DNA from: Burkholderiales bacterium
GTDB taxonomy: Bacteria; Pseudomonadota; Gammaproteobacteria; Burkholderiales; Burkholderiaceae_D
Direction: 5' to 3'
Length of the DNA: 64,000 nucleotides
Assembly: GCA_016200895.1 (NCBI GenBank)
Contig: JACQDX010000114.1
Coordinates: 39,652 to 103,651 of the forward strand
The notes below the pieces were generated by a model that made no database searches, was not told where the DNA came from, and saw only the letters and a list, made by a program, of their open reading frames with translations. The position numbers were made by a program, and so were the translations under genes. This document shows, piece after piece, positions 9,312 through 19,509 of this stretch. Within the stretch, counting starts at the first letter, position 1. The number at the start of each line of letters is the position of its first letter.

Positions 9312-10376
9312 TTAGAAGGTATAGCCAACTTGCGGCGCATTGTCTTGCAGCTCATCGAGCAGACGCAACAGCGGGATCAGTTCCTTGTAGCGATTCGAGG
9401 TCTTGCGGACGTATTCCATGACGGTAGGAATATCGCCTATGTAGTGATGCTTGCCATCGCGGTGTGACAGGCGGGCGAAGATGCCGAGGATTTTCAGATG
9501 ACGCTGCAAACCCATCCATTCAAAATCACGGTAGAAACTGTCGATGTCCGGTGCTACCGGCAAACCTGCACGTCGGGCTTTTTCCCAGTAACGTATGGCC
9601 CAGTCGAGCACGATTTCTTCATCCCACTGTACATAGGCATCGCGCAACAAGGACACCAGGTCGTAAGTGATGGGGCCATACACGGCATCCTGGAAATCGA
9701 TAATGCCGGGGTTACCCTTGTCCATCCACATAAGATTGCGGGAGTGATAGTCACGATGTACATACACTTGCGGCTGCGCCAGCGCACTTGCCAGCAAGTG
9801 ATCAAAGACTTTATCCAGCGTGGCATTTTGCGCATCGGTGAGTGTTACGCCCAGATGCTTGCCTAGATACCATTCCTTGAAAATATTCAATTCACGCAGC
9901 AGGAAGGGCCGGTCATATTCAGGCAGGACATCTGCCTGGCTTTGCGCCTGGAACAGGATCAGGCTGTCGATGGCATCCAGATACAGCTTGTGCGCATTGT
10001 CGCTATTTAAGACCTGGCCATAGGTATGCATGCCCATGTCAGTGACCAGCATGAAGCCTTGCTCAAGATCGTATGCCAGTACTTCGGGTACAGTCAGGTT
10101 GATACTTTTCAAGAGATTCGCCATCTTGATAAAGGCCGCGCTATTCTCTGTCACCGGTGGTGCATCAACAGCGATCAGGCTGTGACCATCTTCGGTATCA
10201 ATTCTATAATATTGGCGAAAACTGGCATCGGCAGATGCTGCACGCATGCTGGCCAGCTTCATGGCATGTCCATTTACGCTGGCAAGCCAGGTTTGCAGCG
10301 CTTGCTTGCGTTGTTCTTTTTCGGGGGAGATCGCTGCAGATGCTGCAGAATTCCTTGGGATTGCGGTAGAAGGCAT
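9312..10376 (-). CDS. amgK: Anomeric MurNAc/GlcNAc kinase (AmgK)
   Basis: Aminoglycoside-phosphotransferase-fold kinase of 354 residues that phosphorylates the anomeric carbon of recycled MurNAc and GlcNAc. The catalytic loop VHRDYHSRNLMW (HRDxxxxN, about residues 215-225) and the Mg-binding IIDFQDAVYGP (DFQD) are intact. It heads the minus-strand run amgK-murU-pepP-ubiH and is divergent from lptD, an arrangement seen widely in proteobacteria. The N-terminal 30 residues are Ala/Ser-rich and may be dispensable. Confidence 0.9.
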   Translation of the reverse strand: MPSTAIPRNSAASAAISPEKEQRKQALQTWLASVNGHAMKLASMRAASADASFRQYYRIDTEDGHSLIAVDAPPVTENSAAFIKMANLLKSINLTVPEVLAYDLEQGFMLVTDMGMHTYGQVLNSDNAHKLYLDAIDSLILFQAQSQADVLPEYDRPFLLRELNIFKEWYLGKHLGVTLTDAQNATLDKVFDHLLASALAQPQVYVHRDYHSRNLMWMDKGNPGIIDFQDAVYGPITYDLVSLLRDAYVQWDEEIVLDWAIRYWEKARRAGLPVAPDIDSFYRDFEWMGLQRHLKILGIFARLSHRDGKHHYIGDIPTVMEYVRKTSNRYKELIPLLRLLDELQDNAPQVGYTF

Positions 10377-10523
10377 GTATAAATATTAATAGAAGTTAGT
10401 TTGTCTGCATACTTCAAGTGGTTTTGCCAGCATTTACCCTATAATAGGCGACTGATTTCTGGCATATTGTCTGTATGACATCGTCCAGCATTGTTGGCAA
10501 AACGCTTATTGACCACTGAATTC

Positions 10524-12866
10524 ATGCGCAGGAAACCCGTATTATCTCACTCACCGCTGTTGTTTCCTACTATCCCGGCAATTCTGGTGTCGGTTTTGGT
10601 GCCTGCCTACTTTTCTCAGGCAATGGCCCAGAATGTGATTACCTCCAAGCCGGAAGAAGCTCAGGCAGCAAGCCAGCAACAAAATCAGCTACCGGCGCAA
10701 CTTTCTTCGCAACCGCAAGCGCTGTCTGGCGACAAATCGTCCAAAGAAGCTTTGCCCAGTGAAAAACAGTTTGAAAAGCTGAGCGAAAAGCAAAAGCAGG
10801 ACGACAAGAATGCACCTGTCAGTATCCGTGCTGAAAATTTCACTGGCAGGCCAGAGCGCTATATCAAGTTTGAGCATGATGTCGAAGTCGTCAAAGGCGG
10901 CACCCGCATCAATGCAGACGAAGCCACGTACCGCAATCTGGAAGATGAAGTCGAGGCCAGCGGCAAGATACGCATGACTCGCTATGGTGACTGCTATACC
11001 GGCGACGCCATGCGCATGCAACTCGATTCCAGCTCAGGTTATGTCGCCAATCCTGTTTATAAACTCTTGCGCAATAATGCCCAGGGTCATGCTGCACGCA
11101 TCGATTTTCAGGATGAAGAACGCTCCATTATCACACGCGGCACCTATAGCACTTGTGAAGGCCTGAACCCAGACTGGTATCTGCAATCAGATACGCTGAG
11201 CCTGGACACCGGCCTGGACAGGGGCGTAGCAGGCAAGTCTGTATTGTATTTCCTGGGCATGCCTATTTTGGCAACGCCTTCGCTGACCTTCCCTTTATCG
11301 GGTGCACGTCATTCTGGCTTTTTGCCGCCTATTCTTGGCGCTTCATCCAAGGGTGGCCCGGAAATGTCGCTGCCGTATTATTTTAATATCGCCCCCAACC
11401 GTGATTTGACCATCTACCCCAAAGTGATTGCCAGACGTGGTCTGCAATTGGGGCTGGAGGGGCGTTATCTGGGGGAAATCTATGCGGGTGAAACCAGCGT
11501 TGAAGGTTTGCTCAATGACCGTGTGACGGGTACCAACCGCTATGCGGTGGCGTCCATACACCAACAGAAATTATTGCCGCAACTGGAATTGTCCTGGAAT
11601 ATCAATTCAGCCTCGGATGATGATTATCCTACCGACTTTTCGCGCACCATTACCAAAACAGCGCAGCGCTTGTTATTGCGTGAAGCTAACCTGACGTATT
11701 ACGGTTCTTTCTGGAACCTGGCTCTCAGGACCTCGAACTATCAGGTCTTGCAAGATTTGGCTGCGCCGATAGCTCGCCCGTATGACCGGTTGCCGCAATT
11801 GCAATTACATGCAGAGCAGCATGATGTCGCCGGTCTGGACTGGTCCATGGATAGCATACTGACACGCTTCTGGCATCCAACTCTGGTGCGGGGTGACCGT
11901 GCAGTTTTCAATCCACAGATTTCTTTGCCTTTGGTGCAGGCTGGTGGATTTGTTATTCCTAAAGTGTCTTTCCATGCGACCAACTATCACCTGGTTAATC
12001 CTGAACCAGGCAAGGAATCTGATTTCCATCGCGTAGTGCCAACTTTCTCGGTAGATAGCGGTCTGGTGTTTGAACGTAAGACCGAGATGTTTGGCAAGGC
12101 ATTGACACAGACCCTGGAGCCGCGTCTGTTCTATGTCAATACACCTTATCGCGACCAGTCGCGCATGCCGAATTTTGACAGCGCCGTTGCCGATTTCAAT
12201 TTTGCCCAGATTTTTAGTGAAAACCGCTTTACCGGTCAGGACAGGATAGGCGATTCAAACCAGATTACCGCCGCCCTGATTTCGCGCTTTATTGAAGGTA
12301 ATGGCGATGAAAGCCTGAAACTGGCCATCGGTCAGCGTTTCTATTTCAATACGCAAAGAGTTACCCTCGACAATACTGTCAGCCCCAGCCGTTCAGATTT
12401 GCTGCTGGCAGCAACTGGTAAACTGTCGTCGACCCTGAGTGGCGAAATGGCTTTGCAACTGAGCCAGACTGACAGGCAATCAGTGCGTGCCAACTATGGC
12501 ATACACTGGCAGCCCTCGCCGAAAAAAGTCTTGAACCTGGAGTACCGTTATCAGCGCAATAGCCTGGAGCAGGTCGATGTCTCGGCCCAATGGCCAATGG
12601 CAGACCGCTGGTATATGGTGGGCAGAAGCAATTACTCCATGATGGATAAAAAAATGGTGGATGGCTTGCTGGGCTTTGAATACAAGGCAGATTGCTGGTC
12701 TTTGCGCTTCCTGGCGCAACGCTTTGCAACCAACAGCGTTAACAATACATCTGGCTTTTCCATACAACTGGAGTTGAATGGTCTCGCCAGGCTGGGCTTT
12801 GGTGCTAACCCCATTGATGCCTTGAGGAAAAATATCTCAGGTTACCAGTCTGGCAGCGAGCGCTAG
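10524..12866 (+). CDS. lptD: LPS-assembly protein LptD
   Basis: Outer-membrane beta-barrel that inserts lipopolysaccharide into the outer leaflet together with LptE. About 780 residues from the ATG at 10524; a signal peptide ends around residue 35 (SQAMAQN). A Gln/Ser-rich linker is followed by the OstA/LptA-like jellyroll (about residues 80-210, with ITTR-type IITRGTYSTCEGLNPDW), then the barrel to the C-terminus. I see three cysteines (in GDCYTG, YSTCEG and KADCWS), so the inter-domain disulfide known in LptD is plausible. The frame is open upstream to a TTG at 10491 but the ATG gives the better signal peptide. First gene of lptD-surA-pdxA-rsmA. Confidence 0.96.
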   Translation: MRRKPVLSHSPLLFPTIPAILVSVLVPAYFSQAMAQNVITSKPEEAQAASQQQNQLPAQLSSQPQALSGDKSSKEALPSEKQFEKLSEKQKQDDKNAPVSIRAENFTGRPERYIKFEHDVEVVKGGTRINADEATYRNLEDEVEASGKIRMTRYGDCYTGDAMRMQLDSSSGYVANPVYKLLRNNAQGHAARIDFQDEERSIITRGTYSTCEGLNPDWYLQSDTLSLDTGLDRGVAGKSVLYFLGMPILATPSLTFPLSGARHSGFLPPILGASSKGGPEMSLPYYFNIAPNRDLTIYPKVIARRGLQLGLEGRYLGEIYAGETSVEGLLNDRVTGTNRYAVASIHQQKLLPQLELSWNINSASDDDYPTDFSRTITKTAQRLLLREANLTYYGSFWNLALRTSNYQVLQDLAAPIARPYDRLPQLQLHAEQHDVAGLDWSMDSILTRFWHPTLVRGDRAVFNPQISLPLVQAGGFVIPKVSFHATNYHLVNPEPGKESDFHRVVPTFSVDSGLVFERKTEMFGKALTQTLEPRLFYVNTPYRDQSRMPNFDSAVADFNFAQIFSENRFTGQDRIGDSNQITAALISRFIEGNGDESLKLAIGQRFYFNTQRVTLDNTVSPSRSDLLLAATGKLSSTLSGEMALQLSQTDRQSVRANYGIHWQPSPKKVLNLEYRYQRNSLEQVDVSAQWPMADRWYMVGRSNYSMMDKKMVDGLLGFEYKADCWSLRFLAQRFATNSVNNTSGFSIQLELNGLARLGFGANPIDALRKNISGYQSGSER

Positions 12867-13034
12867 CTTGTTGCTGAAGGTAAATAATTGGCTGTGGTAA
12901 TAATAAACACACAATGAATACACAATAAGCACCTTGTCATCCGCAGTTTGTGAAACCGGAACGAACGTGTATATTGCAACTTTTGCCCGCTTTGATGCTC
13001 TCACGGGAATGGCTTAACAGGATTTTGGACCAAT

Positions 13035-14411
13035 ATGCGACCTTTATTGCAAATGAAACAAAGTAACTTATTCATGGTACTGGCAGTGTCTGCTGGCCTG
13101 CTCATCAGCTCTACAGCATGGTCACAAGTTAAACTCAGCCCTATCGTTGCTCCCAAGACGCAAAGCAACAAGGCGCAGAAAGTCAACAGTATCGTCGTCG
13201 TGGTCAACGACGAGGTGATTACCCGGCAGGAACTGGATACGCGCATACTGGAAATAGAAATGCAGCTCAAAAAGCAGGGTACGCCCTTGCCAGACCGTGC
13301 TGTCTTACAAAAGCAATTGCTGGAACGCATGATCACCGACCGTGCACAAATGCAACTGGCCAAAGAAAATGGCATGCGCGTTGACGATGTCATGCTGGAC
13401 CGTACCATGTTGCGTCTGGCTGAACAAAACAAAATGTCTCTGCCTGAGTTCCGTAACCAGATCGAACGCGAAGGTACTACGTATGCGAAGTTCCGTGAAC
13501 AGATCCGTGACGATATCCTCATGCAACGCATACGCGAGCGTGAAGTAGATAGCAAGATACAAGTATCTGAAACTGAAATCGACAACTACCTGGCAGCAGA
13601 AGCCAACAACAAGGCAGCCGCCAAGCAAGAGTTGAATCTGGCGCACATCCTCATCAGTATTCCTGAAAAAGCCTCTGCCGAGCAAATTGCAGCACGCCGT
13701 GCACGCGCTGACGAAGTTTTGAAAAAATTGCGCGAAGGTGCTGATTTTGCCAAGACAGCCGTGACTTATTCAGACAGTTCTGAAGCATTGAAAGGTGGCG
13801 ACATAGGCTGGCGTGAGCAAGACCGTTTGCCGCAATTGTTTGTCGATGCCATCAGCAAGGTCAAGGTCGGTGATTTCTCTGACATCGTGCGCAGCCCGAA
13901 TGGCTTCCACATCGTTAAAGTAAATGGCAAGCGCGCTGCCAACGACACCAAGGCTGCCGCAGCCGAGCAGCAAAGCCATGTACGTCATATCCTGATCAAA
14001 GTCAGCCAGATTGTCACCGCAGATGAAGCACGCAAGAAATTGCTGGAATTCAAGCGCAAGATAGAAGCCAAGGAAGCCACTTTTGAAGACCTGGCCAAAA
14101 CCCATTCTGCCGATGGTTCTGCCGCTAAAGGTGGCGATCTGGGCTGGTTGTTCCCTGGCTCTACTCTGCCTGAGTTTGAACAAGCCATGGACAAACTGGC
14201 GATCAATCAGCTCAGCGAGCCAGTGACTACACAATTTGGTGTGCATCTGATCCAGGTAACAGAGCGCAAGACGGATGAATTGTCAAAAGACAGACAACGT
14301 ATCGCCGCACGCCAGGCCGTGCGTGAGCGCAAGTCGGATGAAGCCTTGCAAGACTGGCTGCGTGAAATCCGTGACCGTGCCTACGTTGACTTCCGCCTGG
14401 AAGAAAAATAA
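13035..14411 (+). CDS. surA: Periplasmic chaperone / peptidyl-prolyl isomerase SurA
   Basis: Chaperone of 458 residues that escorts outer-membrane proteins such as LptD across the periplasm. A signal peptide (about residues 1-31, ending TAWSQ) precedes the SurA N-domain ([18 protein letters not shown], residues 52-70). Two parvulin domains follow, each with the HILI start and a GGDxGW motif: about residues 195-300 and 315-420. The order with lptD upstream and pdxA-rsmA downstream is the classic enterobacterial-type cluster. The stop codon overlaps the pdxA start (TAATG). Confidence 0.96.
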   Translation: MRPLLQMKQSNLFMVLAVSAGLLISSTAWSQVKLSPIVAPKTQSNKAQKVNSIVVVVNDEVITRQELDTRILEIEMQLKKQGTPLPDRAVLQKQLLERMITDRAQMQLAKENGMRVDDVMLDRTMLRLAEQNKMSLPEFRNQIEREGTTYAKFREQIRDDILMQRIREREVDSKIQVSETEIDNYLAAEANNKAAAKQELNLAHILISIPEKASAEQIAARRARADEVLKKLREGADFAKTAVTYSDSSEALKGGDIGWREQDRLPQLFVDAISKVKVGDFSDIVRSPNGFHIVKVNGKRAANDTKAAAAEQQSHVRHILIKVSQIVTADEARKKLLEFKRKIEAKEATFEDLAKTHSADGSAAKGGDLGWLFPGSTLPEFEQAMDKLAINQLSEPVTTQFGVHLIQVTERKTDELSKDRQRIAARQAVRERKSDEALQDWLREIRDRAYVDFRLEEK

Positions 14412-15451
14412 TGTCACAGCCCAGTTTGCCGGTCATCGCGGTAACCGTAGGCGAACCGGCTGGCATAGGGCCTGAAATTGCAATACGGGCTGCCTGGCAG
14501 TTAAGGCATGAAATCCGCCCGGTATTGATAGGCGACACTGCCTATCTGTCCATGCTGGCAGCCGAGCTGGACCCCGCCATCAGCATGATGGGGGTATCCG
14601 TGCAAGCCTTGCGCCATCAGGGTTTGCCTGCTTCTGGCAATGAACGCCTGACCATCATCGATTGCCCTTTGAATGCCTTTGTCATTGCTGGTCAGCTAGA
14701 CCCGCGCAATGGCCGCGCCGTGTTACAAACCCTGGATGTAGCGATAGAAAGCGTGCAGCGCAAATGGTGTGAGGCCGTTGTCACGGCACCGCTGCAAAAA
14801 AGCACCATCAATGATGCTGGTGTCGCTTTCAGCGGCCATACCGAATATTTCGCCGAGAAAACCTATACTGGCCGCGTCGTCATGATGCTGGCCAGTGAAG
14901 CTAATGACCACCTGCCACAAGCCTTGCGGGTGGCGCTGGCAACCACGCACTTGCCACTCAGTAAAGTCGCTGCGGCCATACAGTTTGATGATCTATGGAA
15001 GACCATAGAAATCATCCATGCCGACTTGCGCAGCAAATTTGGCATAGAAAATCCGCGCATCCTGGTGGCTGGCCTGAACCCGCATGCGGGTGAAAACGGT
15101 TATCTGGGCATGGAAGAAATCGAAGTCATCACACCCGTCATCAGAAAAGCCCAGGCGGCTGGCATGCAAGTCAGTGGCCCTTATCCTGCCGATACTTTGT
15201 TCCAGCAAAAATACCTGGAGCAGGCCGATTGCATATTAGCCATGTACCATGACCAGGGTTTGCCTGTACTCAAACATGCGAGTTTTGGATTGGGTGTAAA
15301 TATCACCCTGGGCCTGCCGCTGATACGCACTTCAGTTGATCATGGCACGGCACTGGACCTGGCTGCCAAAGGCACTGGCTATGCAGATGTCAGCAGCATG
15401 TTGGTAGCGATGCGCGTTGCTGCCAGCATGGTCAACAAGCAAGACAAGTAA
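14411..15451 (+). CDS. pdxA: 4-hydroxythreonine-4-phosphate dehydrogenase (PdxA)
   Basis: NAD-dependent enzyme of the DXP-dependent pyridoxal-phosphate pathway; oxidises 4-phosphohydroxy-L-threonine. At 346 residues it is full length. Family stretches are [13 protein letters not shown] at the N-terminus, [11 protein letters not shown] near residue 125, the metal-binding [19 protein letters not shown] near residue 220, and [11 protein letters not shown] with [11 protein letters not shown] at the C-terminus. Its ATG overlaps the surA stop, implying coupled translation, and rsmA starts 40 bases downstream. Confidence 0.96.
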   Translation: MSQPSLPVIAVTVGEPAGIGPEIAIRAAWQLRHEIRPVLIGDTAYLSMLAAELDPAISMMGVSVQALRHQGLPASGNERLTIIDCPLNAFVIAGQLDPRNGRAVLQTLDVAIESVQRKWCEAVVTAPLQKSTINDAGVAFSGHTEYFAEKTYTGRVVMMLASEANDHLPQALRVALATTHLPLSKVAAAIQFDDLWKTIEIIHADLRSKFGIENPRILVAGLNPHAGENGYLGMEEIEVITPVIRKAQAAGMQVSGPYPADTLFQQKYLEQADCILAMYHDQGLPVLKHASFGLGVNITLGLPLIRTSVDHGTALDLAAKGTGYADVSSMLVAMRVAASMVNKQDK

Positions 15452-15491
15452 AATACGAAAAAAATAAGTAAAAAAATAAGTAGAAGCCACT

Positions 15492-16274
15492 ATGAAACAT
15501 ATCCCTCGCAAGCGTTTTGGCCAGAATTTCCTGACCGATGAACTGGTCTTGAGTAATATCACGCGCGTCATCAATCCGCGCCCTGGTCAAACCATGGTTG
15601 AAATTGGCCCAGGTCTTGCCGCCATGACACGGCAGTTACTTGATGGCCTGACGCAATTGCATGTGGTCGAGCTGGACCGTGACTTGGTGGCACGCCTGAA
15701 GAAAAACTTCTCGCCAGAGAAATTGATCATCCACGAGGGCGATGCACTGCAATTTGATTTTGCCAGCATCCCTGTGCCTGAAGGCCAAAAGCTGCGCGTG
15801 GTGGGTAACCTGCCATACAATATCTCCAGCCCTTTGCTGTTTCATCTGGCCGAGATAGCACCACTGGTAGAAGATCAGCATTTCATGCTGCAAAAAGAAG
15901 TGGTTGAGCGCATGGTGGCCGGGCCAGGCAGCAAGACCTATGGCCGCCTGTCGGTCATGCTGCAAGTGCGCTACCACATGGAGTTGATGTTCATTGTGCC
16001 GCCTGAAGCATTTGAGCCCCCACCAAGGGTAGAATCAGCCATCGTGCGCATGATCCCAAAGCCGGGTGCCCTGCCTTGCGATATCAAAAAGCTGGAAGAA
16101 GTCGTTGCCAAAGCTTTTTCACAAAGACGCAAGGTAGTACGCAATTGCGTGGCTGGTTTGCTGACAGAAGCTGATTTGCTGGCTTGCGGAGTTGATCCTC
16201 AACTGCGTCCAGAAACCATCGCAGTTGAAGCCTACGTCGCCTTGGCCAATTTGTTGAGTGCACGCCAGGTCTGA
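15492..16274 (+). CDS. rsmA: 16S rRNA (adenine(1518)-N6/adenine(1519)-N6)-dimethyltransferase RsmA
   Basis: SAM-dependent enzyme (KsgA) that dimethylates two adjacent adenines near the 3' end of 16S rRNA. All hallmarks are present in its 260 residues: RFGQNFLTD (residues 7-15), the SAM loop [11 protein letters not shown] (about 36-46), the acidic VVELDRDL, the catalytic NLPYN (about 106-110) and the C-terminal [10 protein letters not shown]. End of the lptD operon; convergent with the downstream response regulator. Confidence 0.96.
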   Translation: MKHIPRKRFGQNFLTDELVLSNITRVINPRPGQTMVEIGPGLAAMTRQLLDGLTQLHVVELDRDLVARLKKNFSPEKLIIHEGDALQFDFASIPVPEGQKLRVVGNLPYNISSPLLFHLAEIAPLVEDQHFMLQKEVVERMVAGPGSKTYGRLSVMLQVRYHMELMFIVPPEAFEPPPRVESAIVRMIPKPGALPCDIKKLEEVVAKAFSQRRKVVRNCVAGLLTEADLLACGVDPQLRPETIAVEAYVALANLLSARQV

Positions 16275-16291
16275 TCCTGCTGGATACCTCT

Positions 16292-16738
16292 TTATAACAG
16301 CCCGCTGTTACGCCAGACCTTTCTACGGTCAATCAGGGTTTTCAACTGTTTGTGGGATTTGTTGACAGAGTAGTTCATAGACTGCAGCAAAGTCGCTGGG
16401 TTGAATGGTTTGACGATAAAACCATTCGCCCCGGCCTTGATGGCCTTGACCACAGTTTCCTTATTATTGCTGCCTGTGACCATCAGTACTACCGTGTCGG
16501 GTGAGATTTTCTTGATATGTTCAAGAATTTCCAGACCGCCGATGTCTGGCATCATTACATCCAGACACACTACTTCAGGTATGGTCTTTTCCAGCCAGTC
16601 CAGCGCCGCCACGCCGCTGGATGCCTCACCGATGACATTAAACGCCTCACTATGCAGGATATGCCGCAGCATGGAGCGACTGATATCGTTATCATCCACG
16701 ATAAAGATGCCTATGTCCTGTCTGTCTAACATGTCCAT
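16292..16738 (-). CDS. CheY-like response regulator, single receiver domain
   Basis: A 148-residue protein made of one receiver domain plus about 30 extra C-terminal residues. The acidic pair (D15, D16 in VDDND), phospho-acceptor Asp60 (CLDVMMPD), Thr88 (VTGSN) and Lys110 (VKPFN) are all conserved, so it should be phosphorylated by a histidine kinase. No output domain and no kinase gene lie nearby, so its partner is unknown; the tail (KSHKQLKTLIDRRKVWR) is basic. GGGA lies 8 bases before the ATG. Confidence 0.88.
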   Translation of the reverse strand: MDMLDRQDIGIFIVDDNDISRSMLRHILHSEAFNVIGEASSGVAALDWLEKTIPEVVCLDVMMPDIGGLEILEHIKKISPDTVVLMVTGSNNKETVVKAIKAGANGFIVKPFNPATLLQSMNYSVNKSHKQLKTLIDRRKVWRNSGLL

Positions 16739-16804
16739 CTGTTTCCCCTGATAATCAGAAATACATTCAGAGCTACATTAATTTTCTGTTTACGATAATT
16801 CCAG

Positions 16805-16832
16805 TTCAAGTTTTTGTCTGCAAAAACTTGAA
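16805..16832. repeat. Perfect 12-bp hairpin between response regulator and pgi
   Basis: TTCAAGTTTTTG and its exact reverse complement flank a 4-base loop (TCTG). It sits in an AT-rich gap between divergent genes, 93 bases before the pgi ATG. No clean U-tract follows on either strand, so it is not an obvious terminator; it may be an operator or an RNA stem in the pgi leader. Confidence 0.5.
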
Positions 16833-16924
16833 TTAGTTAATTAATGTTTATTTTAACAATAAATATGCCTGAAGCATGCATAATTGTCTGGCCTATAATC
16901 TGAGGCATACATATCAGGAATAAT

Positions 16925-18571
16925 ATGAATATTACCCAAACCCCCGAATGGCAAGCCCTGCTGGCACATCAACAAAGACTGGAGCAGCAACATCTGCGCG
17001 AGTTGTTTGCTGCCGACAGCGACAGGTTCAGGCATTTTTCGGTGGAGCTGGATGGCTTGCTGGTGGATTATTCCAAGCAACGCATAGACCAGCCTGCGCT
17101 GGATAGCCTGATTGCCCTGGCACGCCTGTCCAAAGTGGAGGGCTGGCGCGACCGCATGTTTGCCGGTGAAAAAATCAATATCAGTGAAGACCGTGCCGTC
17201 TTGCATACAGCATTGCGGCATTCTGAATTCACACCTTTCCCGAATGAGACAGAGGATGTCATGCCCAAGGTCAGGGCAGTGCGCAAGCAAATGCGCGACA
17301 TCGTCGAGCGGGTACGCAGTGGCTTGTGGCGCGGCTTCAAGGGCGATGCGATACAGACTGTGGTGAATATAGGCATAGGCGGCTCTGACCTTGGCCCCAA
17401 GCTGGCGACGCGCGCCTTGTCGGCCTTCCAGCATCCCGGCCTGACGTTTTACTATGTCTCAAATCTCGACAGTGCCCATCTGGCACCCTTACTGGAAAAA
17501 CTGGACCCGCGCACGACCCTGTTCATCGTCGCCTCCAAAACCTTCACTACGCAAGAAACCAGCATCAATGCCCAGACCGCCCGCACTTGGCTGATGGCAG
17601 CCGCGATGGAAGAATGGGCGGTCAGCAAGCATTTCATTGCCGTTACTTCCAGCCCCGGCAAGGCGCATGAATTTGGTATACCGGACGCGAATATCCTGGA
17701 AATCTGGGATTGGGTGGGCGGTCGTTATTCCTTGTGGTCGGCTGTTGGCCTGTCAGTGGCACTGGCGATAGGCATGAGTGGCTTTGAACGCCTGCTGGCA
17801 GGTGCCGAAACCATGGACAAACATTTCTGCAATGCCCCGCTGGAAAAGAATTTGCCAGTATTGCTGGCCTTGATCTCGATCTGGAATACCAATTTCCTCG
17901 GTGCCGAGACTACGGCTATCCTGCCTTACAACGAATCGATACGTCATTTGCCCGCCTTCCTGCAACAGCTGGAAATGGAATCGAATGGCAAGACCGTCAG
18001 CCGCGATGGTGAAGCACTGACTTGCCGCGCCAACCCCATTGTCTGGGGGGAGATAGGTGTGAATGGCCAGCATGCCTTCTTCCAGCTTTTGCATCAGGGC
18101 GGCTGGCTCATCCCCTGTGATTTTGTAGTGGCGGCATCCAGTGATTACCCTTTGCCAGGTCACCAGGCACCTTTGCTGGCAAATTGCCTTGCTCAAAGTG
18201 CAGCACTGGCTTTTGGCAAAACTGAGGCGCAGGCGCGTGAAGAATTGTCACAAGCAGGGCTCAGCGACGCCAATATCGCCAAGCTCTTGCCGCACAAGGT
18301 GTTTGCCGGTAACCAGCCATCGACCACCATACTCATGCCCAGCCTTGATCCTTTCCAGCTGGGTATGTTGCTGGCGCTGTATGAGCACAAGGTCTTTGTC
18401 CAGGGGGTGATCTGGGGTATCAACTCTTTTGATCAATGGGGAGTGGAGCTTGGCAAACAACTGGCGAACCGCCTCTTGCCAGCGATTTTGGGCAACCAGG
18501 AATATGACTCACATCTGGATACGTCCACCAGCGGCTTGATTGCCTATTTCCGCAGGCATGGGCATGTCTGA
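16925..18571 (+). CDS. pgi: Glucose-6-phosphate isomerase (Pgi)
   Basis: Cytosolic glycolytic enzyme interconverting glucose-6-phosphate and fructose-6-phosphate; 548 residues, the usual size of the bacterial/eukaryotic long form. Signatures include IGIGGSDLGPKLATRAL near residue 150, ASKTFTTQET (the sugar-phosphate-binding loop) near 205, DWVGGRYSLWSAVGL (PGI signature 1) near 260, and GVNGQHAFFQLLHQG near 380. The C-terminal signature GINSFDQWGVELGK is also present. It is transcribed alone and ends directly at an inverted-repeat element. Confidence 0.97.
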   Translation: MNITQTPEWQALLAHQQRLEQQHLRELFAADSDRFRHFSVELDGLLVDYSKQRIDQPALDSLIALARLSKVEGWRDRMFAGEKINISEDRAVLHTALRHSEFTPFPNETEDVMPKVRAVRKQMRDIVERVRSGLWRGFKGDAIQTVVNIGIGGSDLGPKLATRALSAFQHPGLTFYYVSNLDSAHLAPLLEKLDPRTTLFIVASKTFTTQETSINAQTARTWLMAAAMEEWAVSKHFIAVTSSPGKAHEFGIPDANILEIWDWVGGRYSLWSAVGLSVALAIGMSGFERLLAGAETMDKHFCNAPLEKNLPVLLALISIWNTNFLGAETTAILPYNESIRHLPAFLQQLEMESNGKTVSRDGEALTCRANPIVWGEIGVNGQHAFFQLLHQGGWLIPCDFVVAASSDYPLPGHQAPLLANCLAQSAALAFGKTEAQAREELSQAGLSDANIAKLLPHKVFAGNQPSTTILMPSLDPFQLGMLLALYEHKVFVQGVIWGINSFDQWGVELGKQLANRLLPAILGNQEYDSHLDTSTSGLIAYFRRHGHV

Positions 18572-18723
18572 AAACCTGTTTCCGATCTTAAGCGCGTGCG
18601 TGATCGGGACTCATGTCCTGTTCAAAATGCTCATGTACTAGAGTACATTCCGCTTTTTGCGCTGCGTTTTATGTTGCGTTGACCCCACTGACGCACGCTC
18701 GCTACAGATCGCAAACAGGTTTT
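18571..18723. repeat. 153-bp element bounded by 18-bp inverted repeats after pgi
   Basis: The left arm (18571-18588, beginning AAAACCTGTTT) and the right arm (18706-18723) are reverse complements with one mismatch in 18. Inner sequences also pair (GCGTGCGTGATCG against ACGCACGCTCGC) and the centre holds GTACTAGAGTAC, an 11-12 base palindrome. The element starts on the last base of the pgi stop codon. It encodes nothing and resembles a short palindromic intergenic repeat or MITE-like unit; a single copy cannot show mobility. Confidence 0.6.
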
Positions 18724-18841
18724 GAGGAGCTGGTGTGATTGAAAGAAATGGTTAAAAGTCCTCGAAATCAACTTTGCAAAGTTGACGCAAGGCATCTTGA
18801 TTGATATAAAGAAACATCGTAAATCAATTCAGGATGCGTCT

Positions 18842-18949
18842 ATGTGGACAGGAATTTTTGGTGTTGCCTCAGTCGTCATCGTATTGAGTATGGTGGTATT
18901 GATACGCGCCATGAACAAAGAGGCGCGTCGCTCTGATCATCAGAATTGA
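18842..18949 (+). CDS. Small single-pass membrane protein, 35 residues, unknown function
   Basis: Open frame ATG to TGA encoding a 35-residue peptide: a short start (MWTGIFG), one hydrophobic helix of about 17 residues (VASVVIVLSMVVLIRAM) and a charged tail (NKEARRSDHQN). The positive charges after the helix predict the C-terminus in the cytoplasm. It is followed within 3 bases by a strong rho-independent terminator, which supports a real short transcript. A weak GGATG-type site precedes it. I do not recognise a family; stress-induced small membrane proteins look like this in general. Confidence 0.55.
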   Translation: MWTGIFGVASVVIVLSMVVLIRAMNKEARRSDHQN

Positions 18950-18951
18950 AT

Positions 18952-18979
18952 AAAAACGCAGACCAGGGTCTGCGTTTTT
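18952..18979. terminator. Bidirectional rho-independent terminator
   Basis: Stem AAAAACGCAGAC / GTCTGCGTTTTT with a CAGG loop, followed by a T-run on the plus strand and by a T-run on the minus strand as well. It can end the small-protein transcript from the left and the gloA transcript (stop at 18995) from the right. Confidence 0.85.
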
Positions 18980-18994
18980 TTATGTGAAGCCAGG

Positions 18995-19414
18995 TTACCA
19001 ACTGCCGGTATTCGGCATCGAAGCCCAGGGTTCAGCCAGTGCCAGTGGCTCCCCCAGTTGTAGCAATTCTATTGAGATATTGTCGGGTGAGCGCACAAAA
19101 GCCATGTGACCATCACGCGGTGGACGGTTGATCGTGACACCGTGATCTGCCAGACGCTGGCATAACTGGTAGATGTCATCTACACGGTAAGCCAGGTGAC
19201 CGAAATTGCGGCCACCGGTGTATTCTTCCGGGTCCCAGTTATAGGTCAGCTCAACCTGAGCATCGTGATCGCCAGGGGCTGCCAGATATACCAGGGTGAA
19301 GCGACCTTTGGGATATTCTTTCTGGTGCACCAGTTCCAGACCCAATGCATCGCGATAAAAACGCAGGGAAGCCTCAAGATCGGTGACGCGCACCATGGTG
19401 TGCAGATATTTCAT
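18995..19414 (-). CDS. gloA: Lactoylglutathione lyase (glyoxalase I)
   Basis: VOC-fold metalloenzyme of 139 residues converting the methylglyoxal-glutathione adduct to S-lactoylglutathione. The four expected metal ligands are visible: His5 (KYLHTMVRV), Glu in QVELTYNW, His in GHLAYRVDD and Glu in [18 protein letters not shown] and ENWDPE-like [10 protein letters not shown] match the bacterial GloA family. Monocistronic, ending 16 bases before the shared terminator. Confidence 0.92.
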   Translation of the reverse strand: MKYLHTMVRVTDLEASLRFYRDALGLELVHQKEYPKGRFTLVYLAAPGDHDAQVELTYNWDPEEYTGGRNFGHLAYRVDDIYQLCQRLADHGVTINRPPRDGHMAFVRSPDNISIELLQLGEPLALAEPWASMPNTGSW

Positions 19415-19509
19415 GTTTGCTTTCGAAAAAATCCTGCCTGAGCATGCTTGCCTTGCTTACCCAAAGCAGTGCAGAAGATAGGCTGGATTTTAGCTGATTT
19501 TGCAGAAAA

